64,000 nucleotides of DNA from Coffea arabica (taxonomy: Eukaryota > Streptophyta > Magnoliopsida > Gentianales > Rubiaceae), in the NCBI RefSeq assembly GCF_036785885.1, contig NC_092323.1, positions 2,458,501-2,522,500 of the forward strand. Reading direction: 5' to 3'. Position 1 is the stretch's first letter, and each line of letters opens with the position of its first letter. The position numbers and the translations under genes were made by a program. The notes beneath the pieces are model-generated. The model saw only the letters and a list, made by a program, of their open reading frames with translations, was not told the DNA's origin and did not search any database. This document shows, piece after piece, positions 24,624 through 37,667 of the stretch.

Positions 24624-27600
24624 ATCTAAATACAAGTATGTTATTGGCTAACTTTTCCCTCTTATTAAATATGTTCCGAAATGATATGAGGATCATATAT
24701 ATATATATATATATTCAGAAAGCGAGGTATTTAGTGCAAATAATTGAACAAATCATTAGGTTTCAATGCAAATCAACTTATAAATTAGTAAATTTTAATA
24801 TAACCAATATAAATAAATTTTAGTTATATGAAATAATTAAATTTATCCGAATAAATTGGAAACACTTTTGTGTAATTGTCTACAATTCCCTTGTAATTTT
24901 TTCTCCATATTTATTTTAAAATCCTGTCATAGGAGCATATTATTCTTTATTTTGAAAACATTTATGCATGCCGGAGAGATAAACACCTATTAGGCGCGTT
25001 GTGTGTCAAGGCAAATGCCTTTTCTTTTGATCGTGTGCACCGGTTATTACCTCCGCGTTCAACAACTCTTTGTCCAGTTTTCATGTTAATCCTCTCTCTA
25101 CCATAAATACGCTGATGTCAGCATCACCACGTGTCCTTCTCAAGTTTCTTCTCCATTTATGTGGAGTTGACTCAATTCTCCATAGAAGTTTGATCCCTGT
25201 TAAGTAATATTCCAGAGTACACGGAAAATTGTTCCGGCCAAGGGTTAAAACCGGTTATTCCGCGTCCACGACATTTATACTACGGACACTGGTGCAAGTA
25301 GTACCGTATTCAAGCCGGTAAACAATTCTAGAATCAGATAATTTACGAAGAGTCAAATAGTTAAACAGTAGTGGGACACGGGGTCTTATGCAAAATAGAA
25401 CGCATGCTATACCACCGTCTCTCTCGTGTCTAAATCTCGCGGATTATTTTAACGAATCTGAAAATTTATTTAATCTTGACTTGTTTATCTGTTGAATGAG
25501 CTTTTGATTGAGCCCGACTTGAATCGAACTCAAGTAACTTGAAATTTTTACGTATAAAATCTAATTTTATATTAATCGAATCACGCTCGAGTAGTGGTTG
25601 AAAGTTTATCGAATATAAACTCTCGTTCCAATTTATTTTGACTAGTTGGCGAATCAAATCCAAATGAACTTTCACTAAATTAATTTCGATTCGGATATCG
25701 AATAGTCTGCTAGTGATAGCATGTCTATCTAATTTTTTCTAAAATGCTTCCTCCTCTCTCTCTCTCTCGTGCCACCAATCTGTGTGTTCCGAAGCACTTT
25801 TGAGTTTTGACTCTCTGATAATTGACGTGTCAATTGACATAATACATCGTCAAACACCAATAATGATATCGTTCAAACTTCAAAGCTGGAAAATGCCATT
25901 GGGATTTCGAAGGAGAAAAAGGGGATTGGCATCTTGAAAACAGTAGTACTTTTTTGGCTGTTTGGCGAGGAGGAGATCCCATTTGGTACTGTTTGGAGTT
26001 TGGAGTTTTAGGCAGTCTCACGAATTCAAAAATATCGGCGCAAAAGTTGGTAAAATGATTTATCAAGTTTTCATCCGGGTCCGCCCTCCACTGTCCAAGT
26101 CGAAGTCTACATTCTTCCATATTAATTGCGAAAAAAGAGAGGAGGATGGGAGAAACTTTTTGAAATTGTAGTAGGAGAAGGAAGAAGAGTCCCTTCTGGA
26201 GGCGTTGATGAACCGTGAGTGATCAACTAGTCAACATACCATGCTTTAGGAATATGGGAGTGTGCCGTCGTCATCGGAATTTTCTTTAACAATTGGAGGG
26301 AAACAAAAGTATATTTATCATTGAGAATTATTCGTCGTCCAAGAAAGAAGGAACTGGTATTGACAGAATGGCTATCTAGCAGCATGTCTCTATCCTTGTT
26401 GGAACATTCCCAGAGACAGGAAGGACAGTGGGGAAGACACCCCAGTTCAGAACACAGAGGAAAAAGATGAGGGTTGTTGGGCCGCAGATTGCATTTTCGT
26501 ACAAGAAGTGGAAGATCCTCTGCGAATATTTATAGTTTGCGAGTTTGTGTAAAACAAATGAATTGTCTAAATAAAAACGACAGCCGATCCGGTATTCTAA
26601 AAAAATTTTCTTACAAAATTTTGACTCACATATCTAATGTTTCACCAAATCCCATTATTAGATAACCTTACTCATCGGATGCCCATCTTACTAAATTTCT
26701 CTTACGTTTTAGGTTTGGAATACCCATTAAAAATCAAACTCTCTCGTTTTGAGTTCTAATTACCCATTTGGGTTTGGATTACCCATCGGATACTAAACTA
26801 TATCATTTTGAACCTGCTAGTCTAAATAGTTCAAAAAAGGAAATTAACTTTTAGTTTGATATATATATATATGTATACGTCAAGTATCAGATGTTTTGGA
26901 GTCACTTACCAATACCTTCCAGGTTACTCCTTGGTACTTCTCTGCATAAATTAGTGTGATCTTTTATTCCGCTCTTTTTTTTTATCTTACTTTCCATCCT
27001 ATATTTTATATCATTATTTCTCATTTACAAACAAACATCCTAATCTAGTTCATTTTTTATAGACCAACTAACTTAAAATTCGACCTAATGACCAACCGTT
27101 TCCTCTCGAGAACAAATGTGATCTCTCTTAAGTAGCGCTTCATAAAGAAGTTTTCAGAATTCAAGGGCTGGTGAAGCACTAACCAAGATTATTACGTTAG
27201 AAACCAAGACTTCATTCCATTCATCAATTGATGTTACATACACATATATTCTACTCTCTTTTTTTTTTCGCCCTGGAAAAAATTCTACTTTTAAAACCTC
27301 ATAACAGGGAAACATTATTATCTTGAAATGGTGGCCAATTAAGTCTGGTTGAGCTGGTCAAGCACTAACACCAGTAGAGATCTCCAGAAAGTGATATTTT
27401 CTCTCGTATTGACTAACCCGTGTACGACAACCAAAACTGCTGACTATATTTTTTTGCAACTGTTTGCGTTGAGATCTCACAAGGAAGACGAGAAATAGGC
27501 TCGCGTAAAGGACGATGATCAAGTGAATACAACAACTGGATTCACTCAATTGCTTTTTCATATTTACAACCATGGTAAATTCGGGAACTAAGAACTAAGT

Positions 27601-28045
27601 TCTTTCGAAGCAACAAATTAGCCATCAATGATGCTCTATCCAGTTCCAGCAGAAACGACATCCCTGCCCCTCAAAAAGTAAAGCATTAATTTCCTCTTCA
27701 ACGGAAATCAAATGGCAGTAAACAGACAGGCAAGAGAGGGATACAAACATGCCCTCCAAAACTTACTACTGCATGCAAAAAAGGGCCTACCTATCCATCT
27801 AGTTGATGTCAGTGAATCCGCCTATTTTGAATGTACAGCTGAAGTGCAGCAGGTGCTGAAGATTCCAATACCTAGTAAAGCAGTACTCGTTACCACAAGG
27901 AGACACGAAATAAGACATGCTTCACTCCTTGATCACATTGCAAATATGTGGCTATGTCTTGTTGTATAAACGAGTGTATGGTATTACATCCAATCTATCC
28001 GCCGTCAAGATAAGTAACTCACAGGATGAGGATATCTGCCGTGCA
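24624..28045. other. Gene-poor DNA and PNP2 3' flank
   Basis: AT-rich intergenic DNA. From about 27600 to 28045 it probably holds the 3'UTR of the minus-strand PNP2 gene. A minus-strand frame at 27358-27573 starts with a hydrophobic, signal-peptide-like stretch but ends in no known peptide-hormone motif. Nothing else is supportable. Confidence 0.35.
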
Positions 28046-31000
28046 CTACTCTTCCAACAAAGACATGACCGGAATCCCCTTACCAGAAAAACTTGAACAT
28101 TTCACCCGTAGCTCTTCACCAACCCCAAAGTACCTCTTGACACCAGTCTGCACAGCAAATTACACAATGAAATACCCAAATGCAAGAGATGGGAAGTCCA
28201 ATTTGTAAATATTTAAAGGCATTTTGCTTTCTTGTAGTACTTATTTAGATACAAGCAATAGCATGAAATGCTAAATTTAAAGAATGATGGAAAACGCCAC
28301 ACAGAGAACATTTTATGCTTTTTAAACTAACACTGGCATTGGAAAAGCACATCCTAAAATTATATTTGAACATGAGCGCCTCAAGTGGTAAGCTACCCTT
28401 TACATGATATGCCAGGATTTCATTTTTTTTTAGGACGGTGACATGATTCAATTACCAAAAAGATTTGACAAACTTGGACTTTTCGAGAAAGATTTGTAAA
28501 GAGTTTACCAGAAATTATACCAGGAAGAATGGCAAAGTTTCATATTAAAACAAAAGAAAAACTGCAATCAGAGGGAAGAAGGAAAGATCAAACATGTAAT
28601 GCTTTCTTAGAGCTATTAAACCAAAAATGTTACGCTTCCTTGACATGATCTTTGCACAAGCAATCTTCCAAACATTTAAAATTATTACAGAAGTAGTTGC
28701 TAAAAAAGCACTAGATTTGCACAATTCTATGCAGCAATTGGGAAGTGGAGAGTGACTGAGCTACTAATTAAGGGCTACAGCACAATACAAGGTCCTCTTT
28801 AATTGCCAGACAAGTGTCTCAATCATTGTTGTCTGTGTATGCCTTCTGACAAGACAAAGAGACAAACAATTCCAGACATGCATGTTCCCGACCCATATGC
28901 AAACCCTTCAAACTAAAAATTAAACAGGAAACATTCTAGAAACTACTGCTCAACTAAGAATGAATTAAGCTTGCAGATACCTCAAATCGATACATTCCGC
29001 GGATTCCACCACCCAAGTCAAGGACTAAGCCACGTGCACGTATCTGATGAACCTTAGCAGTCAACACCATACCAATCTTCAGCTGCCTCGCACTTATGTT
29101 AGGCACATTGTCGGTTTCCATGTCATTCGGATTGTTCTGCAACAGACTTGGGTCTGCAGTGTGTCTTTCATCCGTATCTTCATCGTCACTTCTAAAGTTC
29201 AGATCAGGTGCTTCAGTTTTCAATTTTAAAGAACTTCTGGAAGTAAAAGAACCGTTTCTGGAACTCAAATCCACAGCAGAATTTTTTTCTTCTTCCTCAC
29301 ACTCAGCAGCACTCCGGATTAGAATCACAGGTGAGGATGATGACGATATTTCCACATTCATATTGTGTTCAAAAGGCTGATCTTCCGAGGGAGAATCCTC
29401 CTTTTCCTGCTGAATGTGCAGCTGATTAACGGGTGGCAAAACATTAGGCTCTTTTGGGGCTGAAACCTTCAATTCTCCAACTGTATCATCTGCATTGGAT
29501 CCAATTCTATGAAGCGTAGCTTTAAGAGATAACTTAATGTTACCACGAACATCCTGCCCGATGCACATTAATGAAAGTTGCTGGCCAACTGATACTACAT
29601 CTGAAACTCGAGTAACCTAGTGTAAAAAAAAATAAAAAAAAAATACATATAAAATTATATCATTGCAAGATATCAGAAGGTCAAGAAGCAACCATGTAAG
29701 ATATCAACTGAGTTCAGTACAACATATGCTTTCAAACCTCTCAAATGCTGCCTAAAAAACCAATTAAGCATACAAATGCGATATCAAATGTGGTAATACA
29801 GCGAAGGTTGGACATGACAATTTGAAATTTAGAAGGGCAACATTGACATTACAGGTTAACCATAACTTCGATGAATTCTGCAAATGGCTTATAAGAACTT
29901 TAGAACATGTTTGGCATATGAGATAGCTTTGAAGAATTTTATACCTAAGGAACAAATGTTAATGGAGACAACAAATCCAATTTCTTTTCCTAAATCGAAT
30001 CATGTATTTTAATGAGAACAACAGGGTTTTAATCATCATTCAAGATTGTGTGACATATTCATGCTTCTTTGTCTTTGTTTGGACATGTGTGCATGTGTGA
30101 GAGAGAGAGAGGAACCTACTGGTTCATTTGACAATTCAGAAATGTGAAGCAGACCTTGCTGACCACCATTAAATTCCACAAAAGCGCCATATTCTTTTAT
30201 TGAGGTAATAGTGCCTTTATAGATGCCACCAACTTCTATCTCACGGCCAATTACTAGATCAACCTAATTGAAGGAAAAAAATTAAAATTAAAATTAAAAG
30301 GCAGAAATTAGCTTACAAAAAGTTGAAAATCTCACCTTCATCTGAAACAACTAAAGCAAACATAATGAATCCCTAACAGGAACACTTAGTACATGAAACT
30401 AAGAAATCAAACTAACAAGAGTCCTGATATATTTTCTGGGAGAGAGGATACTACCGGACCACTCGTAAATTCCACCTGTAGCTTGTGTCAATATTTATAA
30501 CAAGAAACATCAATTTTGCAACAAAATGCCATGAGACTGGAACACCTTAATCCAGTACCAAAAGGAAAACACTAGGTGATAGAATGTTGAAAGTACCTTC
30601 TCTTGTACTTTCTCCATTACTGCTTGATTTTTTGTAAGTATAGTAAGTGTTCCATCACTTACAGATATCCTTGCACCTGTATTATTTGAAAATGTCAGAA
30701 ACACTCCAATACTTCCAAAAACAAGAATAGCATGCGCATAAGTAATTCATTTCTTTTTGTAAATGTGCCTGTAGATGTACTCATTCCAAGATTAGAAGGT
30801 TAATACAATTGCCCAAAGTTTTTGAGTTTGGGACTCCAAAAGGTAATGACTCCGTAACAGCAAACAAGGTTACTACAGTGTCATAGCATGGAAGACATGA
30901 AAGTAGGAAAAAAAGAGAAGGGAAATCAATAACAAAAGAGAAATAATGCAGGAAGAGCAATGGTAGAAAAAGATACACAAAGTGATATTGTACATGAATT

Positions 31001-34000
31001 ATACTCTGTCTACATAATAAAATATCACACAAGCACCAAATATTCTACTTGGCAACCAAAAAAACTTAGGGATGGAAAAAGTATATCAAACATGTAAAAT
31101 GCCAATTAAGCTCAGAATATCCTATTCCTGTCTTGAGTAGCTGGACTAAGGGAGAAAATAAGCGATGAACCTTTGTTACTTCAATATTCGGGCCCAAAAA
31201 AAAACCCAATAAAGAGGGTGTGCAAAGAAATTAGGTTTTCCACCTACTTCGCCACAGATTAGGTGGCAAAAGAATTAATGTCATGCAAACTAACTCTGGA
31301 TTAACATACTCAGTCCAGATTATGTCACTTGCAGAAAACCTTTTGATGTATCTGCATGTAATAGAGACAGAGACTCCATATATCTATGTGGCATCACTTT
31401 TTGAATAGAAACAGGTCATCAAAAGTATGCACAAGTTAGAAAGGGCATGTAAAATGCAGCATCAGAGAAAATGTCGTTAGGAGAAATCAAGATAAACCTA
31501 TCATGTTTCAAATTGAAAATAGTGCCGCAAGAGCAACAAATAGAAGTGTGAACCAAGAGAAAAGTAGAAACCTAAACTCTATAATTCCAAGTTGACATGC
31601 TAAACTCTACTTTCAAGAAACTAACCAATTCAGGGAAAACTTAGCTTTAAAGGCATAACCCTATTGTTTATTTTAAGACAAACAATCTACAGTGTAATGA
31701 AGTGAAATTGGAGAGATTGCCGAGCTACAACTAACCCGTCTCTTCTTCAATTTTCCTCTTCAAAGCACCAAGAGGTCCAATCAGGCGGCGAATAGCATCA
31801 TTGCTGTACTTTAATGTGGCTGAAACAATACTTATATATGCATTAGCCAAATGTAATTAACAAGAAGGTAAAAGCTTTAAGGGCAATGTCATTTCCAAGA
31901 CCCTATCTGGATACAAGTCCTAACTCCTATATAATGAAAATAACACAAATAGATTAGTTGAAGAAATTAAAATTGAAATTACCAGATAAGAGATGGAAAG
32001 CAACAAGACATGAAGAAATGAAACTTTAACCACAAAAATGCTTGTTACCTAATCGAGGAGAATTCCGGTCATCCTTAGCACGTGGTGCATCAATCTCTCG
32101 CTCCATGTGGTCAAGGATCTGAAGCCGGCCTTTAAGGGCCGGTTCCAGGCACTCACATATGATATCCAATGGAATCCCAGCAGGTTTTATATCCAATTGA
32201 ATTGCTGTAACTCCCTTTCGAGTGCCAGCAATTTTAAAGTCCATGTCACCTAGATGATCTTCCAGCCCCTAAAAGACAGTAGATAAAAGCAATAGAAGGA
32301 TAGGCTCAGGAAATGGAAGCTAAAAACATATGACCAAATACAAAAGATTAATATCTTTACATCTTAAAGGAGAAATAGAAAAGAATACTACTTTGTGAAT
32401 GAGTATACAAAACTGTGTCTTTCTGTCCATCTTTTGACCAAGCATGATTCAGAATTTTATGATGAAAAAGTTAAAATTTTCTGACACAAACCATTTATGC
32501 TTGAGTTTTACACCAGCCGTTTAAAATCTGGTGTTTAAATGTCCAAGGAACTAAAAAAGTATTGGCTGATTGAACTCATATGGCAATTGGGAGCAGTCCT
32601 TTCCCGGCAAATAATTGAATGACTTTCCACAATCCTATCTCATAATCCATATTTTACTTCACCCTGATTTCCACATATCAAACCAGTACAAGTATGAAGA
32701 AAATTAGTAAATATCAGGATGTATACTTCAGAGAGGTTCTAAGAGATACACTATCAAGCACAAAAGATGGGATTTAAGCTAAACTTCGGATCTTCTTATA
32801 GTCTGCAATCCTGCTATGCATGCTATATGGGCCTAAGACAGACTAACTAAATAATCAGTTTGTACCACTCCGAGAACTTACTAAGCCCTATATAGTTTCT
32901 TTTTCTTTACCAGCTGAAAAAGATTGACATTTTCTTAGAAGAATAAAGCCCTTGTGGACATCCTATATTATAGTCGGAGCCAAAATCAACATCTAAGTAA
33001 GGTTAGGTAAAGGCAAGCAGTATGCATCATGTATTATACAATAGACTTGCAATTTAAGCAATTCAACTGTACTTGCCAGCAAATTAGTTTCCCTAGGTTA
33101 CGATACAGCTAAAGAAGAATCATACTAAAATATCACTTAATATACGATAATCCTTGATTTCACCAGTTGCAGAGTCAACTTCGCTAACAAGACCAACTGA
33201 TACACCTGCAACATGCTCTCTCACCGCGATCCCTGCATCCATTAATGCCATGCTGCCTAGAACAACAGAATAAACTAATGAAAATATATATATTTAGCAG
33301 CCAAGGGCCATGAAGAACAGAAATTTTCATGTATGCTCAAATGAATCCAATTGAACATAATTCAGAACATCAGCAACAATCTGATATTGGGTCAAACTAA
33401 TACAATACTTCTAAAAGTGTGTGCACTTACAATGCTAGGAGAAACAGTATTTGCTTACTAGCCAAGAGCAACTAAGGCACAAAATGCAAAGCAAAAACAA
33501 AATGCATGTTGATTAAGTGCAAGCCAGAAAATTATATGCAGCAATTGTTGGAAATCAACAGTATACCTCCACAGACAGTTGCCATTGATGTGGAACCATC
33601 AGATGCCATGACTTCAGAATTGATACGAACTGTGTATGGAAAGTCATCTTCAGGTGGTAAAACAGCCAGCAAAGCTTTCTCAGCAAGAGTTCCTGTATGA
33701 AATGATCACATCAACTCACCACTCAAGCTGAATTCATACTAAAGTAACAGAAGTATATAACTTAAAAAAGGAGCCAGAAGCAACTCATTACCACAAAGAA
33801 GCATAGTGCATAGATTCAAGCAACTACTTCCACCAGAAAAGAAGTGGCAAAAGACAAAACCTTTTATCAAGTCATAGCATCCTAAAAATCTTACAAATGT
33901 AAACATTATCACATAAGGAACGTAAAAGAAGTGCAATGGCAAAATTGAATTAGTAAGTAAATACAACATTGATCTTCCAAAGCTGTTGATTTACTTCGAA

Positions 34001-37000
34001 CAGCCAAGAAAATAATTATCCATAAGCCAAATGTAATATGTAACGACCTAAGAGCCTTCATCCACATCACAAGGATTCTGATATATATGAATTTTCCAAA
34101 GGCTAAGCTTTCATCCCAATTTATAATTAGTGGTCAGCAATCTATGTGTGTATATATATGTGTCATGACATGTTATGAGAAAGCAGACACAGGATTATAC
34201 ATTAAACAGTCAACCAATGCAAAGTAACAAGCTTAACACTGAGTATGAATGCAAATGCGCAGAGCCTCTGAAGAGTATCTCAGGCTTGACACGATCCTTA
34301 AGCTTCCTTTCAGCCACAAGCAGGAGTTATGCTCAAACTACTCTTGTACATAAATTCTCAACCTAGTGGAGCACCATAAATTAATATTTCTTGCACTGAG
34401 TGTGCTTACTAATGCAGCCAAGGAGTACAACATGTTTAGACTAGAACTCCAGTTTGAATACCAACAAAGCAAGTCAAGCTTGAGCTCATTCACTAATTGG
34501 CCAAATTTTAATTTAAAGAGCTTGACCTCAACAAGACAAATACTGGACTCAACTTGGACTACGCCTCTAATGCCAACAAGAAATGAACATGAAAAGGCAA
34601 AAATCAAACTGTCTTTAGTTATTTAAAGTTTAGTAGCAATGAAGAGAACAATCAACTTACCATGTCCTACTTCACGTCTGTTGAGCCCAACTCGTTTACC
34701 AACTTCATTAATGCAAAATGGGGGGAAACTATAGTGAAGCATGAAGCGCTTGGTCGAAGGACCAACAACGGAATCCAATCGTTGAGCCTGTCCAGGAGCT
34801 CCAAGAGTCACAGTACAAAGAACCTGCATATTAAACATATATTGCATTGGAAACTGTACAATTAAAAAGATGTAAATGCATGACATATGACATCCAAAAA
34901 TCTCCTTCACTCAACAAACTTAAAGACTAACTTAAAGACAAATTTGCCTGAAACCTGAGTATCTCCACGTGAAAACAAAGATGATCCATGCAGCACAGGC
35001 AAGTTACCAGCTTCACAATACACAGGCCTAACTTCATCAAGAACTCTGCCATCAACCCTTGATCCTTCAGATATAATCCTTCTGCGGACAACCTGCCAAC
35101 CAACATTGAAGAGACCATAAAGACTTGCAAAGCATGTAGGTTAATAAGTCCTATGACAACATGAAAAATCTCATCTGGGAAATAAAAAAACAAATGGCAG
35201 TCAAGAAAATTAAGAAAACTAGTGCAGCGGCACTGACAATGCAGTTGGGATACATGAAATTCAAGAAACTAATGCAAGATGGACAAAATTTCATTGTTTG
35301 ATAAGCATACCTCTTTCCTTACTGTGTCAACTGTCTTTGATAAAAATTTCAAGCCTTCTTCATCGCGTTCTTCCTCAAGCGCTTTTTTGACATCTTGAGT
35401 TATCCTATCTAAGGCTTCTCCACGTTCAAACTAAATGTAAAGGAATGGAAATACAACAAATAAGGAGATGTGGAAGCAAAGAAATATAATTGTACAGCTT
35501 CATTTGAAATTCAAAAACTGAGGAACCTATTATCATTTTACACACCTTGCCATATGTAGGATCAGTGAACACAGCCTCAATTGGTGCTTCAGCTAGATTC
35601 CTGATTTTCTCTATAGTCTCTTTTGATACCATGGACAACTTGTATTCCTTCTTCTGCTTACCAGCTTTTGCTGCCAGTCTGATTTGAGGCTCTAGATACT
35701 TAACTGCCTAAACACAGAAAGCTATTCATCTTAGTAAAATAGAAGCGGAGCACACAAAAGTTTTGAAAAGCCAATGACTCACCTCAGGATGAGCCAGTCT
35801 CAGTGCAGCTTCTAAATCCCTTTCTGAAATTTCACGTGCTTGTACATCTATCATCAGTGTTTTATCCCTTGTGCAAGCATATACCAAGTTGAGATCACTC
35901 ATGCTAAGCTGCAAGACAAAAAGAAGGTTTGGACATGCATTCAAAACTTGAGGAGTTCAAAAATACAAGATTTGATTACTTTTTAGGTGCAATATGGGAC
36001 CTGAAATAGGAGTACACATCACAGAATACTTAACCAAGCCATATTTGTATGCACCAGACATCCATGCACACCTTTAAATGACATTCAGTACAAAAGAGGA
36101 AAATTCTGATAGTAATATTACAGGTATGTTATTACCTCATTAATGCTTGGATTAACTATGAACCGACCACAAATTCTCCCTATACGTATCACACCAATTG
36201 GGCCACCCCAAGGGATATCTGATAACATAAGAGCAGCAGATGTAGCATTAGCTGCCATTACATCAGGATCTTGCTTCCCATCTGAAGAAAGAACACTTGC
36301 CATTACCTTGGAAAAGCAAAAAAGTTCATATTATTTTGTTAAGATATTCTAAAGCACAAGGTTTCGAATACAAGTTCAACAAAGGGAAGATAGGACATAT
36401 GATGCATTAAACATTATACCTGAACCTCATGGTAAAATCCAGGAGGAAAAAGCGGGCGTATAGGTCGATCAATGAGACGACCACATAAAAGTTCACGCTC
36501 TTTTGGAGCGCCCTCTCTTCGCATGTATGTGTTTGGTATGACACCTTGGGCAAACTGTTTCTCTTGGTATTCAACCTTGCAAGTAGCCAAAGTGTTCAGT
36601 TAAAAAAGGGTCTGAAAAGTTTTTAAAACAAATGGCAATGAAGGTATCTATTTACCACCTTAGGCTGAGCAAGTGATAAATTTTATAGTAGAAACTAGGA
36701 AAAAATTCAAGCACGGGGAAATGAAAGAAGAAGAAACATGAAAAAATACTCCATAACCTAGGTGATAAAGGATGATTAAGTCCATGCAGAACCCAAAACA
36801 AAATTAACCATAGAGTTTATACCGACATCAGACACTTCTAACACCACCTCCTCCTGACAATTCTCCATTTATAGTATATACTAACACAACAAGGTGCTTA
36901 TCAATTATCGTTCTTCAACCAAATTGAGTACTCGAAACAGGCCAACACCAATGACGCCTACTAACATCAGCAATGAAAGCTGAAGCTAGAGTAATTCCGA

Positions 37001-37667
37001 TCATGTTGATTTCACCTACTATCATCACCAATGACGCTACAGTAATCCCCATCACAATGATTTCACCAGCTAATATCACCCATGACGCTGGAGTAATCGC
37101 AATCAAGTTGATTTCACATTTACGTCTTATTATAATGTTCACTTTCTGTTAAATCTTTTTTTAACTTAACGAGGCATCAACTTGATGAAAAACGCGCGGT
37201 TTACAGCTTGCTCAATTAAAGACTTCGACAGGGATTTTCGAGGCTAAGAAAAGAAAATTTTGCATAAAGTAGACAATAGTGGGCGAAGTAAGGAATCAGT
37301 AGCATACAGTGAGGGGCAAGAAATCGCGAACGCCGTCGCCTTTAGCCGAAGCAACAGTGGAGAGAACCTTTGTCTCTTCCATGGCCAAAACAACAGCCCC
37401 ATTAGCAAACCGAGCGATCTTTCCAGTTTCCAGCGTAATTGGGCGCGATCCGATTTCGAATTCTTCCTTAAAAGTTTCAAGAACCTTTGTTCCGGCGGCT
37501 GGGGTTTCAGAAGTGACTGGTGAGACAGAGGCTGATGTGGATGAGGAGGAGTAGGAAGCAAAGCCGAGACGGGCGCTGCACATGGTGCGGAATCGGAACC
37601 TGGGCCATGTGAGAATGTGAGGAAGGGTCGAAATGAGTGGGTTGGCTTTGCTGCTTACTGATGCCAT
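28046..37667 (-). CDS. PNP2: Mitochondrial polyribonucleotide nucleotidyltransferase (PNPase 2)
   Basis: 3'-5' phosphorolytic exoribonuclease that trims and degrades mitochondrial RNAs, including by-products of transcription. Sixteen frame-consistent exons give about 972 aa, close to the plant mitochondrial enzyme (about 990): 37667-37308, 36575-36420, 36306-36136, 35908-35783, 35707-35546, 35430-35311, 35092-34955, 34823-34661, 33692-33567, 33256-33126, 32268-32049, 31819-31736, 30676-30597, 30263-30120, 29616-28981, 28147-28046. In order: a Ser/Arg-rich presequence, a first RNase PH domain ([24 protein letters not shown]), a helical linker, a second RNase PH domain ([40 protein letters not shown]), a KH domain ([18 protein letters not shown]), an S1 domain (exon 14), a long acidic low-complexity linker (exon 15), and a second S1-like fold split between the end of exon 15 and the final exon, ending [11 protein letters not shown] chose the ATG at 37667; an in-frame TTG upstream is not needed. 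Confidence 0.93.
36949..37109. repeat. 51-bp minisatellite in PNP2 intron 1
   Basis: Two exact-length 51-bp units start with TGATTTCACC at 37007 and 37058, and a third start lies at 37109. A more diverged unit precedes them (about 36949-37006). Units carry the common words ATGACGCT and AGTAATC. Because 51 is divisible by three and no stops occur, the minus strand is open across the array with a 17-residue hydrophobic period. Its place between PNP2 exons 1 and 2 argues against it being coding. Confidence 0.75.

Noticed and set aside
27358-27573. Minus-strand frame with a signal-peptide-like start, possible small secreted peptide
   Set aside because: The tail shows no CLE, IDA, RALF, cysteine-rich or other peptide-hormone pattern, and it lies in the likely 3' flank of PNP2. 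One hydrophobic stretch is not enough.
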